The notes under the pieces were generated by a model that was not told the origin of the DNA, ran no database searches, and saw only the letters and a program-made list of their open reading frames with translations. A stretch of DNA of 64,000 nt, from assembly GCA_019117205.1 (NCBI GenBank), contig DXAC01000011.1, positions 1 through 64,000 of the forward strand, written 5' to 3'. Shown here in pieces: positions 8,344 to 17,486 of the stretch. Numbering within the stretch: the first letter of the stretch is position 1; each line of letters begins with the position of its first letter. Source of the stretch: Candidatus Allofournierella merdigallinarum (GTDB taxonomy: Bacteria; Bacillota; Clostridia; Oscillospirales; Ruminococcaceae). The position numbers were made by a program, and so were the translations under genes.

Positions 8344-9442
8344 GCCGCCGCCTCCTTTCGCGGTTTTCGTCCATTATACCCCATCCCTTTCCGGTTGTAA
8401 AGCGGATACCGTACAGCACGGCGCAGCACAAAGCGAAGAGCACCAGCGCCGTGTCCGGAGCGGTGCGGCTGCTCACGATCAGCCCGCCGCCCAGGGTGCG
8501 CGCCGCGGCAGCCGCCCCCGGCACACAGCCCAGCAGCAGCCGAAGCGCCGCCAGCGACACCGCCAGATGCAGCGGCCGCGCCGCCAAAAGGGGCAGCAGC
8601 GAAAGCTCCCGGCTCACCAGCGCCCGCACCTGCAGCAATACCGACAGGCTTTGCAGGCTCAGCGCCGCGCAGCAGCCGTACACCGCCGCCGCCCCCGGCA
8701 GGGCGCTGGCCTGCACACAGCCGCCGGTGACCTCCAGCAGCATCGCCGCGCCCGTCGCCCAGCCGCCGGCGGGCAGCAGCCGGGCCAGCACCCGGGCAAG
8801 GAAACTGAAAAACACCACAAAGCCGCACACCGTCAACATGCTCTGCACCGCGCCGCCGATGGCCGCCACCAGATCCGTGGCCTCTTCCTCTGTGTCTGGC
8901 GGCTCCGGCGCTGCCCGCCGCGGGCCGGGCAGGGCGAAGCGGAACACCACGCCTGCCACCAGATCCGCCGCCAGCAGCGCTGCCAGCAGGCACCAGCCCA
9001 ACCGGGGGCTGCCCAGCATCAGGCAGCCCACCGCGTTCACCACAAAACCGGGGCTGGAGCCCACGCCTGCCACCAGCAGCAGCTGTGCATGCCGGCGGTC
9101 GAGCTGGCCTTGCCTGTAAAGCTGATCTACTGTGCGGGCTGCCACCGCAAAGCCGCCCAGCCAGGCCAGCAGCAGGGCGGTGGCCGCCCGCCGGCCTCGC
9201 AGGCCCAGGCACAGCCGGCTCACCGGCCACACCGCCAGGCCCAGCCACCGGGCCAGCGGGCCGGCCGCCGCCAGGCTTGCCGCCACAAAAAAGGGGAACA
9301 GCGCGGGGATCACCTGGTCCACACAGCAGTCCAGCCCGGCGCGCACGCCCGCGACGCTGTCGGCGGGGAAGACCAGCAGGACCCCCAGCAGCGCCGCCGC
9401 GCCCAGGGCCCCCGCGAGAGCGCGGGTGGGAAAATTCTTCAT
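8333..9442 (-). CDS. ylbJ: Sporulation integral membrane protein, YlbJ-like
   Basis: The 369-residue polytopic protein has repeated hydrophobic segments and glycine-rich turns such as GVGSSPGFVVNAVG and IPALFPFFVAASL, typical of the YlbJ/nucleoside-recognition family of spore-envelope proteins. I took the ATG at 9442 because GGAGG lies eight bases upstream; the frame runs further but has no ribosome site there. It is divergent from yqfC. Assignment rests on motif resemblance and sporulation context. Confidence 0.8.
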   Translation of the reverse strand: MKNFPTRALAGALGAAALLGVLLVFPADSVAGVRAGLDCCVDQVIPALFPFFVAASLAAAGPLARWLGLAVWPVSRLCLGLRGRRAATALLLAWLGGFAVAARTVDQLYRQGQLDRRHAQLLLVAGVGSSPGFVVNAVGCLMLGSPRLGWCLLAALLAADLVAGVVFRFALPGPRRAAPEPPDTEEEATDLVAAIGGAVQSMLTVCGFVVFFSFLARVLARLLPAGGWATGAAMLLEVTGGCVQASALPGAAAVYGCCAALSLQSLSVLLQVRALVSRELSLLPLLAARPLHLAVSLAALRLLLGCVPGAAAAARTLGGGLIVSSRTAPDTALVLFALCCAVLYGIRFTTGKGWGIMDENRERRRRHVP

Positions 9443-9522
9443 AAGGCCATCCTCCCGGACAATATAATTAAAAGAAACAAGGCCCGACGCAGCCAAAGCG
9501 CCCGGGCGCAGGGGGGAGCACA

Positions 9523-9807
9523 GTGGAGAAGAAGAGAGGCAGCCCCGGGCGCTACCTGCGCCGGCTGACCGGCCAGCCGCCAAAGAACTTCTACCGCCAG
9601 ACGGCGCTGCACATCCAGGGCGACGGGCTGGTGGAGGTGGAGGGGTGTAAAGACATCCTCCTTTACGATGAGGAGCGCATCGTGCTGGACATGGGCGGCT
9701 GGCGGGTGAGTTTTTCGGGCGACGGGCTGACCCTGTGCGGCGTGGGCGGGCGGCTGGTCACCCTGAAAGGGCGGCTGCTGGCCGCGGAATTTTCTTACAA
9801 GGAGTAG
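9523..9807 (+). CDS. yqfC: Sporulation protein YqfC
   Basis: The 94-residue protein starts at a GTG behind GGGGGGAG. The ending DGLTLCGVGGRLVTLKGRLLAAEF and the mid-part VEVEGCKDILLYDEERIVL fit the YqfC family, a small protein of the mother-cell SigE regulon. Its stop is three bases before yqfD, the standard clostridial pair. The molecular role is not established. Confidence 0.9.
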   Translation: MEKKRGSPGRYLRRLTGQPPKNFYRQTALHIQGDGLVEVEGCKDILLYDEERIVLDMGGWRVSFSGDGLTLCGVGGRLVTLKGRLLAAEFSYKE

Positions 9808-9810
9808 ACG

Positions 9811-10965
9811 ATGAACGACCTGTGGTCCTATCTGTTTGCGCGGGTGGAATTCCGGGCGCTGGGCGGCCGGGGCGAGCGTCTGCTGGGCCTGTGCGCGGGC
9901 GGCAGTGTCCCGTTGCGGGAGGTGCGGCCCTGCCCGGGGGGCTTCGTGGCCTGGGCGCCCGCCCGCCGCTACCGCCGTCTCGCCCGGCTGGCCCGCCGCT
10001 GCGGGGTGCGCCTGCGGGCCGGGCGGCGCCGGGGCGCGGCCTTTTGGCTGCGGCGCTACCGGGGCCGCTGGGGCCTGGCGCTGGCGCCCATCGCCTTTTT
10101 CGCCGCGGTGCATCTGCTGGGGCAGGGGGTGTGGGCCATCCGGTACGACGACCTGCCCGCCACCCTGTGCCAGGAGCTGGAGCAGCGGCTCTATTCTATG
10201 GATATTTACGAGGGGGCGGTTTTAACCCAGGAAAGCCTGCGTCTGGCGGAAAAACAACTGCTGGCCGCCAGTGATGAGCTGAGCTGGGTGTCGCTGAACT
10301 TCGACGGCGGTCGGCTGGTGGTGGAGGCCGCCGCAGCCCGGGAGAAGCCGGCCATCGAGCCCAACGACCCGGTGGACCTGGTGGCCGCCGCGGACGGCGT
10401 GCTGTTGGAGGTCAACGTCCAGGAGGGCTTTGCCCTGAAAGGGCCGGGCCAGACGGTGGCGGCGGGGGAGGTGCTGGTGAGCGCCTGCAAGCCGGACCCC
10501 AACGACCAGCCGGTGGCCAGCCACACGAAAGGGCTGGTGGTGGCGGCGGTGCGCCGGACCTACCAGTGCGTGCAGCCCTCCACCAGCGAAGCGGAAGCCC
10601 TCACCGGAGACATCGAGAGCTTTTACCGGCTTCAGGTGATGGGCTTCACTTTCCCGCTGGGGCCCCAGCCGGAGGAGGAAGAGGGCCTGAAGACCACCCA
10701 CCGCCCCCTCACCCTGCTGGGTTTCGCGCTGCCGGCCACCCTGGAGGAGCGCTACCGCCCCCTGGGCGAGACGCGGCAGTTCCATCTTTCGCCGGACGAG
10801 GCCCGCGCCTGGGCCCGATACGCCTGTATGCGCCAGCTCTACGAGGAATTTCCGGGCGCAGTGCTCGTTGCGGAGAGCCGCCAGGAGAGCTGGGAGGGGG
10901 GCACTTTGACCTACACCATGACGGTGGACCTCAAGGCGGACATCGCCAGGGTCAGGGGTGGATGA
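9811..10965 (+). CDS. yqfD: Sporulation protein YqfD
   Basis: The 384-residue protein has a basic N-terminal part, one transmembrane segment near residues 90-110 (LALAPIAFFAAVHLLGQGVW) and a large extracytoplasmic domain. It is the expected partner of YqfC immediately upstream and precedes phoH as in other spore formers. Length matches the family. It is thought to act in the engulfment or forespore-envelope stage under SigE; nothing here defines its biochemistry. Confidence 0.92.
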   Translation: MNDLWSYLFARVEFRALGGRGERLLGLCAGGSVPLREVRPCPGGFVAWAPARRYRRLARLARRCGVRLRAGRRRGAAFWLRRYRGRWGLALAPIAFFAAVHLLGQGVWAIRYDDLPATLCQELEQRLYSMDIYEGAVLTQESLRLAEKQLLAASDELSWVSLNFDGGRLVVEAAAAREKPAIEPNDPVDLVAAADGVLLEVNVQEGFALKGPGQTVAAGEVLVSACKPDPNDQPVASHTKGLVVAAVRRTYQCVQPSTSEAEALTGDIESFYRLQVMGFTFPLGPQPEEEEGLKTTHRPLTLLGFALPATLEERYRPLGETRQFHLSPDEARAWARYACMRQLYEEFPGAVLVAESRQESWEGGTLTYTMTVDLKADIARVRGG

Positions 10966-11092
10966 AAACCGCGAAAAATTTTGTGAAAAACAGACAGTTC
11001 CTATTGGAATATTTTGTGGTATAATAACGACAGACCGGTCCCCGACGCGGCGCCGGAGGCCGGGCAAAAATTTTTTTGCGAGCAGGTGCGCA

Positions 11093-12058
11093 ATGGCAGA
11101 AAAGCTGATCGAATTGAACAGTGTGGAGACGGCGCTGGCCATCTTTGGCAGCTGCGACGAGAACATCCGCCTGTTGGAGCGGGAGTTCTCCATCACGGCG
11201 GTGTGCCGGGGCAGCCAGATCAAATTTACCGGCGAGCCGGAACAGGTGGCCGCCGCCGCCCGCGCGGTGGACGCCATGCTCACCCTGCTGGAAAACCGCA
11301 CGCCGCTGGAGGAACAGACGGTGCGCTACTGCATCAGCCTGGCCGGCGCCGGGGAGGAGCGGCGGGTGCAGGAGCTCACCCAGGACTTTGTGGCGGTCAC
11401 CGCCAAGGGTCGGCCGGTGCGCCCCAAAACGCTGGGTCAGCGGGAGTATCTGCAGGCCATCAAGCAGAACGCCATCACCTTTGGGGTGGGCCCCGCCGGC
11501 ACCGGCAAGACCTACCTGGCGGTGGCCATGGCGGTAAAGGCGTTCAAGAGCAAGGAGGTCAGCCGCATCATCCTCACCCGGCCCGCCGTGGAGGCGGGGG
11601 AGAAGCTGGGCTTTCTGCCGGGCGATCTGCAAAACAAGGTGGACCCCTATCTGCGCCCGCTTTACGACGGGCTGTTCGATATGCTGGGGGCGGAGAGCTT
11701 CCAGAAGCTGCTGGAAAAGCAGACCATTGAGGTCGCGCCCCTGGCCTATATGCGCGGGCGCACGCTGGACGACGCTTTCATCATCCTGGACGAGGCCCAG
11801 AACACCAGCCGGGAGCAGATGAAGATGTTCCTCACCCGCATGGGCGCCGGCAGCAAGGTGGTGGTCACCGGCGACGTGACCCAGATCGACCTGGCCGACC
11901 GCAGCCGCAGCGGCTTGCTGGACGCCCTGAAAGTGCTGAAGAACGTCCAGGGCATCGCCCGGGTGTTCTTCAACGACAAGGACGTGGTGCGCCACCGGCT
12001 GGTGCAGGAAATCGTCAAGGCCTACGACCGGGCCGCCCGCCAGGGCAGAACTTCGTGA
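11093..12058 (+). CDS. phoH: PhoH-family ATPase
   Basis: The 321-residue protein has a Walker A motif GPAGTGKTYLAVA, GRTLDDAFIILDEAQN (Walker B) and VVVTGDVTQIDL. The family is a P-loop NTPase with RNA-linked roles, usually next to ybeY as here. The ATG at 11093 gives the normal N-terminus. An in-frame start at 10958 would overlap yqfD and add 45 atypical residues. A TATAAT at 11020-11025 lies just upstream, but I see no good -35 partner. Confidence 0.95.
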   Translation: MAEKLIELNSVETALAIFGSCDENIRLLEREFSITAVCRGSQIKFTGEPEQVAAAARAVDAMLTLLENRTPLEEQTVRYCISLAGAGEERRVQELTQDFVAVTAKGRPVRPKTLGQREYLQAIKQNAITFGVGPAGTGKTYLAVAMAVKAFKSKEVSRIILTRPAVEAGEKLGFLPGDLQNKVDPYLRPLYDGLFDMLGAESFQKLLEKQTIEVAPLAYMRGRTLDDAFIILDEAQNTSREQMKMFLTRMGAGSKVVVTGDVTQIDLADRSRSGLLDALKVLKNVQGIARVFFNDKDVVRHRLVQEIVKAYDRAARQGRTS

Positions 12059-12112
12059 ATACGCGCCCCGCGGGGCGCCGGGATGTCAATAGAAATAAAT
12101 GAGGTGAACTGT

Positions 12113-12613
12113 GTGTCGAACAAAGTGTTGATCACGAACCAGCAGAAAAAGGTGAAAGTCCCCTCGGGCCTCCGCATCCTAATCCGGCGCAGCTGCAACG
12201 CCGTGCTGGAGTTCGAGGGCTTCGAGCAGCCGGCGGAGGTGAGCGTCACCTTTGTGGACAACGCCGCCATCCAGGCATTGAACGCCGAGTACCGGGGCAA
12301 GGATATGCCCACCGACGTGCTCAGCTTCCCCCTGGGGGAGAACGGCAAGTACGATGTGAACCAGGACACCGGCGCGTGCCTTTTGGGCGACATCGTCATC
12401 TCCATGGAAAAGGCCATGGAGCAGGCGGAGATCTACGGACATCCGCTTCAGCGGGAGGTGGCTTTCCTCACCGTCCACTCCATGCTGCACCTGCTGGGCT
12501 ACGACCACGAGGAGGGAGGCCTTGCGGCGGTGAAGATGCGGGAAAAGGAGGAGGCGGTGCTCATCCAGCTGGGGCTGCCCCGCACCGTTTCCTACACGGC
12601 GGACCAGATCTGA
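12113..12613 (+). CDS. ybeY: Endoribonuclease YbeY (rRNA maturation factor)
   Basis: The zinc-binding signature HSMLHLLGYDHEE is complete, and the substrate-side motif TDVLSFPLG is present. YbeY acts in 16S rRNA 3'-end maturation and ribosome quality control. I chose the GTG at 12113, six bases after GAGGTG; it gives the usual N-terminus (NKVLITNQQKK). An ATG at 12083 would add ten residues. It lies between phoH and dgkA and is two bases from the latter. Confidence 0.95.
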   Translation: MSNKVLITNQQKKVKVPSGLRILIRRSCNAVLEFEGFEQPAEVSVTFVDNAAIQALNAEYRGKDMPTDVLSFPLGENGKYDVNQDTGACLLGDIVISMEKAMEQAEIYGHPLQREVAFLTVHSMLHLLGYDHEEGGLAAVKMREKEEAVLIQLGLPRTVSYTADQI

Positions 12614-12614
12614 T

Positions 12615-13073
12615 ATGCGGCGCTTTCTGGCCGGCTTCGGCTATGCGGCGCAGGGCTTTTGGGCCGCGGTAAAGGAGGAGCGCAACCTGCGCTTTCACCT
12701 GTGCGCGGCGGTGTACGCGCTGCTGGCCAGCCTGTTCTATCCCTTTGGGGCGGTGGAGTACGCCCTGCTCTTTGTGTGCATCGGAGGGGTCATCGCGCTG
12801 GAGCTGACCAACTCCGCCATCGAGCGGGCGGTGGAATCCCCCGACCCGGCCCACTGGCGGGCCGCCGGCGGCGCCAAGGACATGGCGGCCGGCGCGGTGC
12901 TGGTGTTCAGCATCGCCGCGGCGGCGGTGGGCGTTGCCCTGTTCTGGCAGCCCCGGGTGCTGGCGGGCATCCCCGCCTGGTTTTTGAAACACCCCTGGGC
13001 CCTGGCCGCGCTGGCGGCGTCGCTGGCGCTGGCCTGGTTCTTTGTGTTCTGGCCCGAACGGAAGAAAGGATGA
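12615..13073 (+). CDS. dgkA: Diacylglycerol/undecaprenol kinase, DgkA family
   Basis: The small membrane kinase has the signature ELTNSAIERAVE near residues 60-70 and EERNLRFHLCAAVYALL near the N-terminus. It has four predicted membrane segments instead of the usual three, which makes it somewhat long at 152 residues. Gram-positive members mostly phosphorylate undecaprenol for the envelope lipid-carrier pool. It starts two bases after ybeY and is followed four bases later by era. Confidence 0.92.
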   Translation: MRRFLAGFGYAAQGFWAAVKEERNLRFHLCAAVYALLASLFYPFGAVEYALLFVCIGGVIALELTNSAIERAVESPDPAHWRAAGGAKDMAAGAVLVFSIAAAAVGVALFWQPRVLAGIPAWFLKHPWALAALAASLALAWFFVFWPERKKG

Positions 13074-13077
13074 TCCC

Positions 13078-13971
13078 TTGCAGACCTCATCGGTTTTCGT
13101 GGCCCTTGTGGGCAAGCCCAACGTGGGCAAATCCAGCCTGACAAATCGGCTGGTGGGGGAGAAAGTGGCCATCGTCACCTCCAAACCCCAGACCACCCGC
13201 ACCCGCATCACCGGCATCGTCACCCGCGGGCCGGTGCAGTACGTGCTGCTGGACACCCCCGGCGTACACATCCCCCGCACCAAGCTGGGCGAGCGGATGA
13301 GCAAGACCGCCACGGACAGCGTGGCCGAGGTGGACGTGAGCCTGATGCTCTTCGAGCCCTACGGCGAGTTCACCGAGGCGGAGCTGGCCATGGTCAGGGC
13401 CTTGAAAGGGGGCCCGGCGGTGGCGCTGATCAACAAGACCGACACCCTGAAACGGCAGGAGGACCTGGCGGCGCGCACGGAGCAGATACGGGCGCTGGGG
13501 GTTTTCGACAAGGTGCTGGCCGCCAGCGTCAAGGCGGACGAGGGCTGCGAGGCGCTGTTTGAGGTGCTGGCCGCCTACGGTGTGGAGGGCCCCCATTACT
13601 TCGACGACGACGCCTACACCGACATGCCGGAAAAGGCGCTGGTCAGCGAGATTCTGCGGGAGAAGATGCTGCTGTTCCTCCACGACGAGGTGCCCCACGG
13701 CATCGCCGTCACGGTGGAGCGCTTCAAGGAGCGGGCGGACAAGGACCTCATCGACATCGACGTGAACATCTACTGCGAGCGCAAGAGCCACAAGGGCATG
13801 GTCATCGGCAAGGGCGGGCAGATGCTGAAAAAGATCGCCAGCGCCGCCCGGGCGGACTGCGAGGAGTTTTTGGGTGCCAAGGTCAATCTCCAGTGCTGGG
13901 TCAAGGTGAAAGACGACTGGCGGGACTCGGACTTTTTGCTGAACGATTTCGGGTTCACCCAAAGCAGATAA
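13078..13971 (+). CDS. era: GTPase Era
   Basis: Era is a ribosome-assembly GTPase that binds 16S rRNA. G1 is GKPNVGKSS, G3 is LLDTPG and G4 is NKTD. The C-terminal KH domain carries VIGKGGQMLKKI. I placed the start at a TTG at 13078, seven bases after GAAAGGA; an ATG-like start at 13042 lies inside dgkA. The resulting 297 residues match the family. The block ybeY-dgkA-era-yqzL-recO is the classic Firmicute order. Confidence 0.96.
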   Translation: MQTSSVFVALVGKPNVGKSSLTNRLVGEKVAIVTSKPQTTRTRITGIVTRGPVQYVLLDTPGVHIPRTKLGERMSKTATDSVAEVDVSLMLFEPYGEFTEAELAMVRALKGGPAVALINKTDTLKRQEDLAARTEQIRALGVFDKVLAASVKADEGCEALFEVLAAYGVEGPHYFDDDAYTDMPEKALVSEILREKMLLFLHDEVPHGIAVTVERFKERADKDLIDIDVNIYCERKSHKGMVIGKGGQMLKKIASAARADCEEFLGAKVNLQCWVKVKDDWRDSDFLLNDFGFTQSR

Positions 13972-14090
13972 ACAGCGGATGCTGTCGGTTCAGCACAAAA
14001 CAAAAGAAAAATTTTTCTACATCGCTGGACAACTTTTCCGGGCATACCGGCGTACAATGGTGGCACAGTACCACCAGGGGGCGACCGGCG

Positions 14091-14270
14091 ATGGACACGA
14101 ACGGTTCTTATTGGAAAGCATTTGAGATCACCGGCGGGGTGCGGGAGTACCTGGATTACATCAAGGCTCTGCGCGCCGGGCAGAACGCGCTGCCGCCGCC
14201 GTCGGGAGAAGAGTATGCAGATGGTAACGCCGGGCCTGGTGCTCCGGGAGGTGAAAGTGGGGGAGTCTGA
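14091..14270 (+). CDS. yqzL: YqzL-like small protein
   Basis: The 59-residue product carries YWKAFEITGGVREYLDYIKAL, which fits the short YqzL pattern (W-K-x-F-x-x-T-G, then YL), and sits exactly where YqzL lies in Firmicutes, between era and recO. Its 3' end overlaps recO by 56 bases in another frame. The last ~20 residues (rich in G, P and E) are probably constrained by that overlap. Function is unknown. Confidence 0.72.
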   Translation: MDTNGSYWKAFEITGGVREYLDYIKALRAGQNALPPPSGEEYADGNAGPGAPGGESGGV

Positions 14271-14958
14271 CCGCATCCTCACCATCCTCACCCCCGATCA
14301 CGGCCTCATCACCGCATCCGCCAAGGGGAGCCTGCGCCTGAAAAGCAAACTTTTCAGTGCCTGCGGGCTCTTTTGCTATTCGGAATTCACCCTGTTCGCG
14401 GGCAAGACCATGTACGTGGTGGACGACGCCCAGATCAAGCAGGTGTTCTTCGGCCTGCCCAAAAGCATCGAGGGCATGGCCCTTGCCATGTACCTGGCGG
14501 AGTTCGCCATGACCCTTTCCCCCAGCGGCGGCGAGGCGGCGGCCCAGCTGCGCCTTTTGCTGAACAGCCTGTACCTGATCAGCGAACAAAAAAAGCCCCT
14601 GGCCCAGATCAAGGCGGTGTACGAGCTGCGGGCGGTGTGCGACGCGGGCTATCTGCCCGCGCTGGTCTACTGTAAAAGCTGCCAGAAATACGACGGGGGC
14701 GATTTCTATTTCGACGTGGAGGCGGGCGAGCTGCTCTGCGGCAGCTGTGCCGCGGCGGCGGGCCTGGTCCCCAACCTGGACGCCGGCGCCCTGACCGCCC
14801 TGCGTCACATCGCGCTGGTGGAGGACAAGAAGATCTTCGCCTTTGCCCTTTCCGACCACAGCCTGGAAAAGCTGGGCCGCGTGGCCGAGCGGTATGCCGC
14901 CTCCCGGCTGGACAAGCCTTTGAAGACCCTGGATTTCCTCCATTCCGTCATGGAATAA
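14215..14958 (+). CDS. recO: DNA repair protein RecO
   Basis: RecO loads RecA with RecF and RecR. An N-terminal OB fold (GLVLREVKVGESDRILTILTPDHG) is followed by a helical domain and a zinc site CKSCQKY...LLCGSC. I took the ATG at 14215, just after GGGAGAAG. The frame is open upstream to 14122, inside yqzL, but without a ribosome site. At 247 residues it has normal length. Confidence 0.95.
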   Translation: MQMVTPGLVLREVKVGESDRILTILTPDHGLITASAKGSLRLKSKLFSACGLFCYSEFTLFAGKTMYVVDDAQIKQVFFGLPKSIEGMALAMYLAEFAMTLSPSGGEAAAQLRLLLNSLYLISEQKKPLAQIKAVYELRAVCDAGYLPALVYCKSCQKYDGGDFYFDVEAGELLCGSCAAAAGLVPNLDAGALTALRHIALVEDKKIFAFALSDHSLEKLGRVAERYAASRLDKPLKTLDFLHSVME

Positions 14959-15005
14959 GGAAAGATACATAGACCGGCCGCCCTGCGCGGCTGCAAGGAG
15001 AACCC

Positions 15006-17390
15006 ATGGACACAAGCTATCGAAAAACACTGGAACTGGATAAAATCCTGGAAAGGGCGGCGGCACTGGCCGTCTGCCCGGACGCCCGCGCCCTGCTGCT
15101 GGAGGAGCCGGCGGGGGAAACGGCTGACGAGGTGCGCTACGCCCTCTCCCAGACCGACGCCATCGCCAGCCTTCTTTTAAAGAACGGCAGTCCCCGCTTC
15201 GGCGGGGTGCAGGGGGTGGACAAGGTGGTGAGCCGCGCCGTAAAGGGAGGCGTGCTCTCCATGGCCGAGCTGCTGGAGGTGGCCGGGGCGCTGCGGAACT
15301 TTCAGAACCTGGTGGCCTGGTACGGCCTCACCGACCACGACATGCTGCCGGTGGACGACCTGTTCTATGCCCTCAGCCCCCAGCCGGCGCTGGAAAAGCA
15401 GATCAGCGAGGCCATCCTCTCGCCGGAGGAGCTGGCGGACACCGCCAGCAACACCCTGTTCGAGGTGCGCCGCAAGATCCGCGCCACCGAGAACTCCATC
15501 CGGGACAAGCTGGATGCCATCATCAAGAACAGCACCACCAACAAGTTTTTGCAGGACGCAGTGGTCTCCATCCGCAACGGGCGTTTTGTGGTGCCGGTGC
15601 GCGCCGAGTACCGGGGCGAGGTGGGAGGCGTCATCCACGACGTATCCAGCAGCGGCGCCACCGTGTTTGTGGAGCCCACCGCCGTGGTGGAGGCCAACGC
15701 GAAGATCATGCAGCTTCGCAGCCAGGAAAAGGCGGAGATCGAGCGCATCCTGGTGGCGTTCACCGAGCAGGTGGCCTCCATCGAGCCCATGTTCCTTTTC
15801 AGCTACAAGGCTATGCTGGGCATCGACGTGCTGCTGGCCAAGGCACACCTGGCGCTGGAGCAGAAAGCCTGGAAGCCCCAGGTGGCGGACGACATGCATT
15901 TCGACCTGAAAAAGGCTCGCCATCCCCTGATCGACCCCGCCAAAGTGGTGCCCATCGACGTGGCGCTGGGGCAGAATTACGACACCCTGGTCATCACCGG
16001 CCCCAACACCGGCGGCAAGACGGTGACGCTGAAAACCGCCGGCCTGCTCTGCGCCATGGCCCAGCACGGCCTGCTCATCCCCGCCGACGAACGCAGCACC
16101 GTCTGTGTCTTCACCGACTACCTGGTGGACATCGGTGACGAGCAGAGCATCGAGCAGAGCCTTTCCACTTTCTCCGGCCACATGAAGAAGATCACCGGCA
16201 TCCTGGACAACGCCTTTAAAGGCAGCCTGGTGCTTCTGGACGAGCTGGGCGCCGGCACCGACCCCGCCGAGGGCGCGGCGCTGGCGGTGAGCATCATCGA
16301 GCAGCTTCGCATCCAGGGGGCGCTGGTCATGGCCACCACCCACTACTCCGAGCTCAAGGTGTTTGCCTTGGAAACGGCGGGGGTGGTGAACGCCAGCTGC
16401 GAGTTCGATGTGGAGAGCCTGCGCCCCACCTACAAGCTCAGCGTGGGGGTGCCGGGCAAGTCCAACGCCTTTCTCATCAGCGAAAAGCTGGGCCTGCCGC
16501 CCCGGGTGATCCAGCGGGCCCAGACCCACCTTGCCAGCGACGACAAGCGGCTGGACGAGGTGCTGGCCCAGCTGGACGACCTGAAATTGCAGCTCAAGGA
16601 GACCCAGGCCCAGGCGGACAAAGCAAAGGAGGAGGCCGCCCGCCAGCTGGAAAAGGCCCGGGAGAAGTGCGACGCCCTGGTGCGCCAGGGGGAGACCGAG
16701 CTGGAGGCCGCCCGCCTCAAGGCCCGCCAGATGACCCAGCAGGTGCAGGCGGAGGCCTACGCCCTCACCGACGAGCTGCACAAGCTGCAAAAGGACGACA
16801 AGCAGTCCGCCGCCGCCCGGGCCGCCCGCGCCCGGGAGATCGCCCGCAAGGACACCGAGCGGCTGTTCGCCCAAAGCGACGTAGCCCACAACCCGGTGCG
16901 CCAGTTCGTGCCGCTGAAAGAGGTGCGCCTGGGGCAGGAGGTGGTCATCGCCGAGTACGACCAGACCGCTACCGTCACCGCCCTGCCGGACCGGAACGGC
17001 ATGGTGGAGGTGCGGGCGGGCATCATCCGCACCAAGGTGCCTCTTTCCGGCCTGAAAGCCCCGGACAAGCTGCAAAAGGCCCCCAAAAAGGGCGGCCGCG
17101 CCGCCCCCGCCTACCGCAGCGCCACGGTGCAGCGGGTGGAGCGCACCGCCAGCATGGAGATCAACCTGCTGGGCATGAGCGTGGAGGAGGCCCTGATGGA
17201 GACCGACCAGTTCATCGACCACGCGGTGATGAACGGCCAGACCATGATCTACCTGATCCACGGCAAGGGCACCGGGGCGCTGCGGAACGCCATCCACCAG
17301 CACCTGCGGGGCCACAAGAACGTCAAGAGCTTCCGCCTGGGCCGCTACGGCGAGGGCGAGGCGGGCGTCACTGTGGTGGAACTCAAGTGA
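15006..17390 (+). CDS. mutS2: Endonuclease MutS2
   Basis: The 794-residue protein has the MutS core with Walker A GPNTGGKTVTLKT and Walker B LVLLDELGAGTDP. A long coiled coil rich in K/E/Q/A spans about residues 515-620, and a C-terminal Smr domain carries HGKGTGALR. MutS2 suppresses recombination and, in Bacillus, splits collided ribosomes. The Smr entry motif, usually LDLRG or LDLHG, reads INLLG here. Start ATG at 15006 follows AAGGAG. A terminator lies 44 bases downstream. Confidence 0.96.
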   Translation: MDTSYRKTLELDKILERAAALAVCPDARALLLEEPAGETADEVRYALSQTDAIASLLLKNGSPRFGGVQGVDKVVSRAVKGGVLSMAELLEVAGALRNFQNLVAWYGLTDHDMLPVDDLFYALSPQPALEKQISEAILSPEELADTASNTLFEVRRKIRATENSIRDKLDAIIKNSTTNKFLQDAVVSIRNGRFVVPVRAEYRGEVGGVIHDVSSSGATVFVEPTAVVEANAKIMQLRSQEKAEIERILVAFTEQVASIEPMFLFSYKAMLGIDVLLAKAHLALEQKAWKPQVADDMHFDLKKARHPLIDPAKVVPIDVALGQNYDTLVITGPNTGGKTVTLKTAGLLCAMAQHGLLIPADERSTVCVFTDYLVDIGDEQSIEQSLSTFSGHMKKITGILDNAFKGSLVLLDELGAGTDPAEGAALAVSIIEQLRIQGALVMATTHYSELKVFALETAGVVNASCEFDVESLRPTYKLSVGVPGKSNAFLISEKLGLPPRVIQRAQTHLASDDKRLDEVLAQLDDLKLQLKETQAQADKAKEEAARQLEKAREKCDALVRQGETELEAARLKARQMTQQVQAEAYALTDELHKLQKDDKQSAAARAARAREIARKDTERLFAQSDVAHNPVRQFVPLKEVRLGQEVVIAEYDQTATVTALPDRNGMVEVRAGIIRTKVPLSGLKAPDKLQKAPKKGGRAAPAYRSATVQRVERTASMEINLLGMSVEEALMETDQFIDHAVMNGQTMIYLIHGKGTGALRNAIHQHLRGHKNVKSFRLGRYGEGEAGVTVVELK

Positions 17391-17433
17391 CCGCCGCCCG
17401 GCAGAAAAGCCCGGCCCGGAACAAAGAGCAAGC

Positions 17434-17471
17434 GCCCCCGGCGGATGAGCCATCCGCCGGGGGCATTTGTG
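17434..17471 (+). terminator. Terminator between convergent mutS2 and sigG
   Basis: A perfect 14-bp stem (GCCCCCGGCGGATG) with an AGC loop is followed by ATTTGTG. It can serve both genes, although the T tract is short. Confidence 0.75.
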
Positions 17472-17486
17472 TAAAATGACTTTGCT

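Noticed and set aside
15177..17453. Minus-strand open frame of about 758 codons
   Set aside because: Antisense shadow of mutS2; rich in His, Gln, Gly and Leu with no family resemblance.
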